Shown here: positions 1-4,224 of the stretch, piece by piece
Layout: every line of letters starts with the position of its first letter
How positions within the stretch are numbered: position 1 is the stretch's first letter
Source: Thermoplasmatota archaeon
GTDB taxonomy: Archaea; Thermoplasmatota; Thermoplasmata; GCA-020350865; JAUVCJ01
Direction of reading: 5' to 3'
NCBI GenBank assembly: GCA_030595765.1
Contig: JAUVCJ010000164.1
Location: 1 to 5,576, forward strand
DNA: 5,576 bases
Position numbers and translations under genes: made by a program
The notes under the pieces: generated by a model
Database searches by the model: none
Told to the model about the DNA's origin: nothing
The model's input: the letters and a program-made list of their open reading frames with translations, nothing else

Positions 1-21
1 AGAAGAGCATACAAGCTCCGT

Positions 22-60
22 AGAAGAAAATGAAGAAGAAAGGGAAAGGGTTAAGGAAAC
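22..60 (-). terminator. Pyrimidine-rich terminator after the three-TM gene
   Basis: On the minus strand, about 20 bp beyond the stop at 80-82, the sequence becomes a C/T-rich tract with several T3-T4 runs and no hairpin. Archaeal RNA polymerase terminates at T-rich non-template tracts, so this is the likely end of the minus-strand group. The T runs are short, so termination may be partial. Confidence 0.4.
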
Positions 61-79
61 ATTCAGTGCTGTTTGGATC

Positions 80-421
80 TTAAGACTTCATGATTGCCAC
101 AAGGAACAGACCAAGGGCAAGGATTATGCCTACCACTGCTGCAATGATGTATACTGCTGCATCCTTGATGAGCTCAATCGTGGACAGAGGCGGGGTGCCT
201 GTCAATCCAAGTATGTCGGTCCTGATGGATGCGATAAGGAACAATGCAAGCACAAGTCCTCCTAGCACTATTAGCGCGGCTCCGATCTTTCTGCTTTTTC
301 CTGCTCCAAACCATGCAGTGAATATGCCTGCAAGTATAGTTGCTGCGCCGAATATCAGGGCCATAACTATTATGAAAACCACATACCAGTCTGTCACTGA
401 TCCGGAATCTCCTATGATCAT
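80..421 (-). CDS. Small three-TM membrane protein, function unknown
   Basis: This is a 113-residue integral membrane protein that I do not recognise. Hydrophobic segments lie at about residues 12-37, 45-66 and 88-110. A short positive loop (KSRK, 42-45) between TM1 and TM2 suggests that loop is cytoplasmic and the N-terminus is outside. The loop between TM2 and TM3 (about 67-87) is polar with a TPP turn and would be extracytoplasmic. There are no Cys or His clusters and no catalytic motif. The ATG is well supported: AGGAGG (429-434 on the minus strand) lies 7 nt upstream. The gene begins 11 bp after the stop of the RAM-domain gene, whose TAG lies inside the same ribosome-binding stretch, so the two are probably cotranscribed and translationally linked. 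It could be a small channel, sensor or assembly factor; nothing in the sequence decides between these. Confidence 0.85.
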   Translation of the reverse strand: MIIGDSGSVTDWYVVFIIVMALIFGAATILAGIFTAWFGAGKSRKIGAALIVLGGLVLALFLIASIRTDILGLTGTPPLSTIELIKDAAVYIIAAVVGIILALGLFLVAIMKS

Positions 422-432
422 GTTTTTTCCTC

Positions 433-666
433 CTAGAATTTGATGCCAGTTAGTGTCTTTGTGTCGATGACGCCTGGAATGGTCCGTATCTTATCTACGA
501 CGACCTGACCCAATGAGTTAAAGTCGTTCGCATCGAGCTTCGCAATGAGGTCATATTCCCCAAATAGAGGGTGAACCTCAACGACCTGCTGTATGCTCTT
601 AAGCTGCTCAAATACTTCGTGCTCCTTTGCAGGAGACGTACTAATAAGGACAAATCCGATTGCCAA
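433..666 (-). CDS. Stand-alone Lrp/AsnC RAM-domain protein
   Basis: The product is a single RAM (regulation of amino-acid metabolism) domain of the Lrp/AsnC family without the helix-turn-helix. The expected beta-alpha-beta-beta-alpha-beta pattern is visible: strand AIGFVLIST, helix AKEHEVFEQLKSI, strand VVEVHPLF, the family turn FGEYDLIAKL, helix SLGQVVVDKIRTI, and a final strand ending TLTGIKF. Stand-alone RAM proteins are known to form oligomers that bind amino acids or similar ligands and to act as effector partners of full-length Lrp proteins; the ligand here cannot be read. I chose TTG at 666 because it gives 77 residues, the normal length, and has AGGTGAT (670-676, minus) at good spacing with a TATA/BRE element at 699-713. 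The alternative ATG at 699 would add 11 residues but has no ribosome binding site and sits on the TATA box. It is probably cotranscribed with the downstream three-TM gene. Confidence 0.9.
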   Translation of the reverse strand: MAIGFVLISTSPAKEHEVFEQLKSIQQVVEVHPLFGEYDLIAKLDANDFNSLGQVVVDKIRTIPGVIDTKTLTGIKF

Positions 667-698
667 TCCATCACCTAAGGGGTCATACGAAACGTTCA

Positions 699-713
699 TA
701 GATAAAGATTTCG
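699..713 (-). promoter_or_regulatory. TATA/BRE promoter for the RAM gene
   Basis: On the minus strand CGAAAT (708-713) resembles an archaeal BRE and is followed by TTTATCTA (699-706), a good TATA box. The expected start site about 26 nt downstream falls near 677, just before the AGGTGAT ribosome binding site and the TTG start at 666. This would give the RAM and three-TM genes their own promoter, separate from the 410-residue gene upstream. Confidence 0.5.
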
Positions 714-767
714 ACCCAGAACATTCGCCTGGCCAATGCCCATAAAACGGTAGAAGCCTTCAAAATA

Positions 768-2000
768 CTATACAGACCCCTTTAAACCGCAGTATGGGCA
801 CTGAATGTCGGTGAGGCTTCCTGCATGCTCGACCTCAAATATTTGGGCGCAGTTGGGGCATTTGATCATGGTCTTCTTGCGGGAGAGTTCTTGAGTCTGA
901 CTAGTTTTGGTGTTATCCTTTGATTCAAGAACAACCTTGGCTTGAGGCATGAACCTATACTTCTCTCCTCTCTTTCCATGCTTTTCCTCGGTCATGAGTT
1001 CGCCGCCTTTTGCAGGAATTGACCTTTCAATCTGTCTTTTGTTCGTGGTCATCACTTCGGGAGGACGTGTCTCTTCTTTGGGTTCTTCCTTGAGAAGCTC
1101 CATGGCCTTGGCAACATGATGTTTGAATAACTTTCTGGCGATGTCGTTGGCCTTCTTTGTCAACTTGGAGCTGTGAAAGAAATCCTCCTTGTCAAAGGCA
1201 GCATTCGCCTCTTCGTAGAGTTCTTCAGCCTCGCCGATGTCGCAGCCAAAGCGTTTTGCCTCAGCAATTACTCCCTCTACTCCGTTAAGAAGCTCGTTGA
1301 TCTCCTGTATACGGTTCTCTTTTGCTTCATCAATGAGTGTCCTGGCGGTCTGGATCATCTCTGCAGCCCGTAGGTACTTCTTGGCATCATAGTAAATGGA
1401 GGCGTCCTTGAGAAGTTGCTGGGGTTTTCCAACCTCGGCATCAATGCGCTTAGCTTCCTCAAGGTTATGTCTTGTCTGGGATATCATCTCCAGCGTGTTC
1501 TTGACAAGTTTGTTCTGGAGCTCGGTCAGAACTCCTCTAAGCTCCCTGAGCTTGCCATCGGCTTCTGAGAACTTCTTGATGTCCAAGGAATCCTTTGCAT
1601 CGGTTAGGAGAAGGAATGCTTTGGATACGTCGATGTCGTAGTCCTTTAGCTTGGAGATTAGCTCCCGTGATGAGAGAATGGCATAAGATATCGATATTGC
1701 CCTGAAATCGATGATGTGGCTATTTGCCGAGTCCTGTGCATCCTCAGAGAATTCCAATGCTCTAAGATAGTCTCCGGCGTCATGGAGTCGCCTCAATTTG
1801 ACCAGCATCTCTCGCAATTCATTGAAGTTGATATCCCAGCCCCTTGCGGAATTAATGGAATACTTGATGGAATCAAATTCACTCTGAAGCGAATCCAACC
1901 TGGACTGGTCAATGGTCACATTCAACTCCATTTTTTGATCATGGCTCTGTTCCAGGGGCATGCTGTCACAACCTATCAGAATCCGCTCCAGCCGGATCAT
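768..2000 (-). CDS. Helical-repeat protein with C-terminal zinc ribbon
   Basis: I do not recognise a named family for this 410-residue soluble protein. About residues 30-300 form a long alpha-helical region with four diverged repeats of about 65 residues (45-96, 108-161, 171-226, 236-291). Each reads roughly helix, a D-I/V-x turn (near 57, 122, 188, 253), helix rich in A/L/E, a short (D/K)(D/K)(F/Y) turn, then another helix, like a TPR-type or helical-bundle scaffold. Residues 305-375 are charged, polar and probably disordered. The end carries a zinc ribbon with Cys381, Cys384, Cys401 and Cys404 (CPNC-x16-CPYC). There is no signal peptide. A scaffold or adaptor role in protein or nucleic-acid binding is inference. 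The start is uncertain: ATG at 2000 is the longest, but ATG at 1961 (beginning MPLEQ) fits the TATA box at 2019-2026 better, with a roughly 35-nt leader. The gene is divergent from mptE and ends in TAG. Confidence 0.85.
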   Translation of the reverse strand: MIRLERILIGCDSMPLEQSHDQKMELNVTIDQSRLDSLQSEFDSIKYSINSARGWDINFNELREMLVKLRRLHDAGDYLRALEFSEDAQDSANSHIIDFRAISISYAILSSRELISKLKDYDIDVSKAFLLLTDAKDSLDIKKFSEADGKLRELRGVLTELQNKLVKNTLEMISQTRHNLEEAKRIDAEVGKPQQLLKDASIYYDAKKYLRAAEMIQTARTLIDEAKENRIQEINELLNGVEGVIAEAKRFGCDIGEAEELYEEANAAFDKEDFFHSSKLTKKANDIARKLFKHHVAKAMELLKEEPKEETRPPEVMTTNKRQIERSIPAKGGELMTEEKHGKRGEKYRFMPQAKVVLESKDNTKTSQTQELSRKKTMIKCPNCAQIFEVEHAGSLTDIQCPYCGLKGSV

Positions 2001-2018
2001 TCTCTTATGTTTATGCGG

Positions 2019-2026
2019 TTATTTAA
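2019..2026 (-). promoter_or_regulatory. Probable TATA box of the repeat/zinc-ribbon gene
   Basis: TTAAATAA on the minus strand is the only clear TATA-like octamer in the 130-bp divergent gap. Its centre is 22-23 nt before the ATG at 2000, slightly too close for leaderless transcription from that codon. The expected start near 1996 therefore favours translation from the ATG at 1961. Confidence 0.35.
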
Positions 2027-2092
2027 CGATATCGGCCAATTTGGCACACCCAGCGCCTCCGGGCATGACAAGAACATAGGCTGTGTTCATAT

Positions 2093-2108
2093 GAGAAAAA
2101 TCTATTCA
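2093..2108 (+). promoter_or_regulatory. Likely leaderless promoter of mptE
   Basis: GAGAAAAA (BRE-like) is followed by TCTATTCA, a weak TATA-like octamer centred about 27 bp before the ATG at 2131. No Shine-Dalgarno sequence precedes that ATG, which fits a leaderless transcript starting at or next to the start codon. Confidence 0.35.
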
Positions 2109-2130
2109 CTTTCAGTTCTATCTCCCTATC

Positions 2131-2949
2131 ATGGAATGGACAGAATGGGAGCAACACTACGAAGAGATCCTAGCAGATATGGGCTATGATCGGGATGCTG
2201 ATGCCAGAGCTGCCCATCTGCTTTCCCATCTGCTTCCCTACGACCCCGAAAGCGCATTGGTAGCCCTGATCAGGCTTATCAAAGGCAGTTATGCGATCAT
2301 TATTGGTGATGGGCCTGATTTCGAGACTGAGCTGGATCAGGTATTGGCAAAAGTCAGCTTGGAAAAGGCCAGATTTGAAAAGGCCAAATTGGCATGGGAC
2401 AATCGTGTAAAGGATGGCTTGAGCGGGTCTGGATTGGCGCAGACCGACCTAAAAGAACCAGAGCCTCCGCTCCCTCATCGCCTGGTCGTAGCTGATGGGG
2501 CTGCTAGCCGCCTGCTTGCCATGAGCATTGTCCCGGATGTGATAGTGACTGACCTGGATGGGGATGTGGAGAAACAGGTGCAAGCCAATGAAAGAGGGGC
2601 GCTTGTGGTTGTCCATGCCCATGGCGATAACATACCAACTCTAAACAGATGGGTTCCCAAGTTCAAGGGGCAGATACTAGGTTCCACTCAGGGAATCCCA
2701 CTAAGCAACGTGTTTAACTTTGGCGGTTTTACAGATGGTGACCGGGCTGCTTATCTGGTCAGCGATCTGGGAGCAAAGCACGCGACGCTATTGGGTTTTG
2801 ACTTTAAGGAGCCAACACCCAAACCAGGCTCCGATTCTGCATTGAAGAAACGAAAACTGATCTGGGCCAAGAACCTTTTAGAAATGTTGTCCAGAAATTT
2901 CGAACTGTCTTATGGCTCTGGTGAGATGGCTGATGAGGATGGTAACTGA
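2131..2949 (+). CDS. mptE: 6-hydroxymethyl-7,8-dihydropterin pyrophosphokinase, MptE/DUF115
   Basis: This is the archaeal enzyme that transfers pyrophosphate from ATP to 6-hydroxymethyl-7,8-dihydropterin (EC 2.7.6.3) for methanopterin or folate synthesis. The role is established for the DUF115 family (M. jannaschii MptE) and unrelated in fold to bacterial FolK. Family motifs occur in order: an N-terminal W-x3-Y-x2-I-x2-D-x-G block (5-19), IIIGDGP (57-62), ADGAASRLL (121-129), PDVIVTDLDGD (135-145), VVHAHGDN (160-167), STQ (185-187), NFGGFTDGDRA (196-206) and LLGFDF (220-225), then a basic KRKLIWAKNLLE helix (240-251). The Asp- and His-rich motifs probably bind the metal and triphosphate. At 272 residues it is somewhat long, owing to a charged segment at about 72-114. 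The ATG is chosen because the family begins this way. It is cytosolic and probably monocistronic; its stop lies 15 bp from that of the convergent operon. Confidence 0.92.
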   Translation: MEWTEWEQHYEEILADMGYDRDADARAAHLLSHLLPYDPESALVALIRLIKGSYAIIIGDGPDFETELDQVLAKVSLEKARFEKAKLAWDNRVKDGLSGSGLAQTDLKEPEPPLPHRLVVADGAASRLLAMSIVPDVIVTDLDGDVEKQVQANERGALVVVHAHGDNIPTLNRWVPKFKGQILGSTQGIPLSNVFNFGGFTDGDRAAYLVSDLGAKHATLLGFDFKEPTPKPGSDSALKKRKLIWAKNLLEMLSRNFELSYGSGEMADEDGN

Positions 2950-2964
2950 TCTGTGGGAATCTAA

Positions 2965-3288
2965 CTATTCCTTGGGCAGCCCCAGGTGTTCTTCCAGCTT
3001 TTCCAGGGTCTTGTGGATCTCATTGACCTCCTGGTGCATCTTCAACATCTCAGTCTCAAAAGGGGTAAAATCGCTTCCAGCAAGCATTCTGTGGGCTATG
3101 AACATTCCTAAGAATGTGGAGCCTATGACGGCCAGAATGGATATGACAACCAGGGCAAACACAAATACGAAAAAGTTTGTCAGCAGGTCATTGAACCTAA
3201 TGTATCCTGTCAGCTGGGCAACCTCAATACCAACAAGCATGATTACCAGGGCCAGCCATATTATTGATGTTATTTTTGGCATTCTCAT
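2965..3288 (-). CDS. Two-TM protein with cytoplasmic coiled-coil tail
   Basis: This is a 107-residue membrane protein that I do not recognise. TM1 spans about 7-28 and TM2 about 38-64, joined by a short polar loop (IRFNDLLTN). The C-terminal tail (77-103) has heptad-spaced hydrophobics and many Glu, Lys and His residues, indicating a coiled coil. The N-terminus is basic (MRMPK), so both ends are probably cytoplasmic. The start is well supported: GGAGGT (3295-3300, minus) lies 6 nt before this ATG, which overlaps the TGA of the upstream gene as ATGA. A longer reading from 3327 would ignore this site and run deep into the upstream gene. The tight coupling suggests that the two products act together, the upstream one outside the membrane and this one relaying or anchoring through the coiled coil; that is inference. 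The stop is TAG. Confidence 0.85.
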   Translation of the reverse strand: MRMPKITSIIWLALVIMLVGIEVAQLTGYIRFNDLLTNFFVFVFALVVISILAVIGSTFLGMFIAHRMLAGSDFTPFETEMLKMHQEVNEIHKTLEKLEEHLGLPKE

Positions 3289-3755
3289 CGCAATACCTCC
3301 AGAAATCTTCGGTAGGGTTGGTCCCAATCCATCTTAACCTCATTGCCACTTTTCTCTATTACCCGAATGCTCTCTTTCCATGTGCTGTCAGGAACCTGTT
3401 CTATGACCACAGTGCAGTTATACCCGTATTGAACCTCTTTGATGTAGAGCGTGACGTTGAGGTGGAATGTTAGTGCCGTGGAATCTGGGATGTTATATCC
3501 GAGGAAGTATGTTTGGTTATCCTGGACCGTCAGGTTTGTGCCTATTTGGCCCTCTAAAGTAAGTTTGAGAGTGATGTTCGGGTAGCGATAGTCCCCAATT
3601 GCCGAAACATATATTTTGGTGTGATTGTCGGTGTGATCCACCAGGAGCTGTGGGAGCGCTCCCACTTCGGTGCTGGTACCAATATACCTTGGAGTGACCA
3701 GGACTATGACCATCATGACAATAATTGTTGTTGCCATCATCACTTTCTTGATCAT
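3285..3755 (-). CDS. Membrane-anchored extracellular protein rich in N-glycosylation sequons
   Basis: This 156-residue protein has no family that I recognise. A basic N-terminus (MIKK) and one hydrophobic segment (about 7-21) form a signal anchor or uncleaved signal; there is no lipobox and no clear signal-peptidase site. The remaining 130 or so residues are polar, with alternating hydrophobic residues typical of a beta-sandwich (for example ITLKLTLEG, ALTFHLNVTLYI, CTVVIEQ). Six N-X-T sequons occur between 44 and 115 (N44, N60, N74, N80, N100, N113), consistent with archaeal N-glycosylation of a surface protein. There is a single Cys (114). The C-terminus (142-156) is aromatic and basic. The ATG at 3755 has only a weak GAGG upstream. 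It is the first gene of a two-gene operon, overlapping the two-TM gene by 4 bp. It could be a cell-surface subunit or a small adhesin; the sequence does not decide. Confidence 0.85.
   Translation of the reverse strand: MIKKVMMATTIIVMMVIVLVTPRYIGTSTEVGALPQLLVDHTDNHTKIYVSAIGDYRYPNITLKLTLEGQIGTNLTVQDNQTYFLGYNIPDSTALTFHLNVTLYIKEVQYGYNCTVVIEQVPDSTWKESIRVIEKSGNEVKMDWDQPYRRFLEVLR
3295..3300 (-). promoter_or_regulatory. Strong ribosome binding site inside the upstream gene
   Basis: GGAGGT on the minus strand lies within the last codons of the sequon-rich gene, 6 nt before the ATG at 3288. It fixes the start of the two-TM gene and, with the ATGA overlap, indicates coupled translation. Confidence 0.8.
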
Positions 3756-3783
3756 CGGTTAAGCCTCATCTGACAAGCCATTG

Positions 3784-3797
3784 GGTTAATGGTTAAT
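3784..3797 (+). repeat. Tandem 7-bp repeat GGTTAAT x2
   Basis: Two perfect adjacent copies of GGTTAAT lie 29-42 bp upstream of the ATG of the sequon-rich gene, where its promoter is expected. On the minus strand they read ATTAACC twice, an AT-rich element that may act as a weak TATA region or an operator. Confidence 0.6.
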
Positions 3798-3803
3798 GAA
3801 TCT

Positions 3804-3823
3804 TATCGGAAATTATCGGAGAT
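3804..3823 (+). repeat. Tandem 10-bp repeat TATCGGARAT x2
   Basis: TATCGGAAAT and TATCGGAGAT are adjacent and differ at one base. The 10-bp period puts both copies on the same DNA face, as for cooperative regulator binding. The repeat lies about 50-70 bp upstream of the sequon-rich gene. Confidence 0.6.
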
Positions 3824-3918
3824 ATCCCGGAAACCTATCTGGGATCTATGTTTGGTAGATCAGGAATGTGTTGGTTTAATTATAGTGTGTTATCTAGCTC
3901 GCATGTGATATTTTTATC

Positions 3919-3996
3919 TGGGCACAGCTGGGTGCAATTGGGTGCAATTATTGAGATTTAACTGGGCTCACTTGCTATGAAAAATATGGGCTGAAT
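3919..3996 (+). repeat. Five TGGG-initiated decamers
   Basis: Related decamers begin at 3919 (TGGGCACAGC), 3929 and 3939 (both TGGGTGCAAT), 3963 (TGGGCTCACT) and 3987 (TGGGCTGAAT). Spacings are 10, 10, 24 and 24 bp. The two at 3929 and 3939 are identical and adjacent. This looks like an iterated protein-binding element in the middle of the divergent control region; the function is inferred from arrangement only. Confidence 0.55.
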
Positions 3997-4024
3997 TGCT
4001 GAGTTTTATTTAGATTCAACCGTT

Positions 4025-4159
4025 ATGTGTCGGACTATTTCGGGGTATATCCTCCTGTTGTCTGATAGTTGTCAGTCGTTCATCGAAATTTGTCTTTCTA
4101 TTGTCGGACTGTTCGCTCTTGCCGGATTAGGACGTGTTTTTAGGATTAACCCCTTTTAA
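4025..4159 (+). CDS. Possible 44-residue small hydrophobic protein
   Basis: An ATG opens a 44-codon frame ending in TAA. The product begins MCRTISGYILLL and has a hydrophobic segment at about 19-39 (FIEICLSIVGLFALAGLGRVF) that could cross a membrane; it contains three Cys. TTTTATTTA at 4004-4012 could be a TATA box, but the predicted start site would fall near 4034, after the ATG, and there is no ribosome binding site. Two TGTCNGAY sites and one relative lie within the frame. Open frames of this length arise by chance, so this is a weak candidate. Confidence 0.18.
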   Translation: MCRTISGYILLLSDSCQSFIEICLSIVGLFALAGLGRVFRINPF

Positions 4160-4224
4160 TTCCACCATAACAAGATATATATAGGACATCTTCTAATATA
4201 CCTAGTGTCTGACGGGTGTCCGAC
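4028..4224 (+). promoter_or_regulatory. Five phased TGTCNGAY operator-like sites
   Basis: TGTCGGAC (4028), TGTCTGAT (4059), TGTCGGAC (4102), TGTCTGAC (4206) and TGTCCGAC (4217) share the palindromic core GTCNGAC. Their spacings (31, 43, 104 and 11 bp) are all within about 1 bp of whole helical turns at 10.5 bp. The last two straddle the predicted transcription start of the 406-residue gene, a typical repressor position. A sixth copy (TGTCAGAT) lies on the minus strand at 3768-3775, close to the start of the sequon-rich operon. No regulator is identifiable in the window. Confidence 0.45.
4176..4183 (+). promoter_or_regulatory. TATA box of the 406-residue gene
   Basis: TATATATA, preceded by an A-rich BRE-like AACAAGA, is the strongest TATA box of the intergenic region. 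The expected transcription start is near 4205, so the GTG at 4216 would have an 11-nt leader and the ATGs at 4240 or 4246 leaders of about 35-41 nt. Confidence 0.65.

Larger units (their letters stand above)
3756..4215. other. 460-bp repeat-rich intergenic control region
   Basis: This divergent region separates the sequon-rich operon (minus) from the 406-residue gene (plus) and is clearly more AT-rich than its flanks. I see no tRNA, rRNA or CRISPR here. It holds tandem GGTTAAT (3784-3797), tandem TATCGGARAT (3804-3823), a cluster of TGGG-initiated decamers (3919-3996), six TGTCNGAY sites, several TATA-like stretches and one 44-codon open frame (4025-4159). The density of short repeats suggests binding by one or more regulators, though old tandem slippage in unconstrained DNA is also possible. 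Confidence 0.6.

Noticed and set aside
1..33. Frame reading RRAYKLRRRK then TGA on the plus strand, a possible C-terminus of a convergent gene
   Set aside because: Only ten codons are visible, and no feature distinguishes it from chance in purine-rich DNA.
2..268. Long open plus-strand frame with a Glu-rich beginning
   Set aside because: It runs antisense through the well-supported three-TM gene, has no visible start, and has the composition of a shadow frame.
895..901. GTCTGAC inside the repeat/zinc-ribbon gene
   Set aside because: It is a single copy in coding sequence without the preceding T, consistent with chance.
3752..3781. Tiny minus-strand frame (MACQMRLNR) whose TGA overlaps the ATG of the sequon-rich gene
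   Set aside because: Nine codons without a ribosome binding site or attenuation structure; the overlap is what any ATGA context gives in one frame out of three.
3820..3845. Weak inverted repeat (ATCCC...GGGAT)
   Set aside because: A 5-bp stem with a loop of about 12 nt is too weak to call a terminator or RNA element.
4130..4189. Short minus-strand frame of 20 codons across the TATA box
   Set aside because: It overlaps the promoter of the 406-residue gene and has no start signals or protein-like character.
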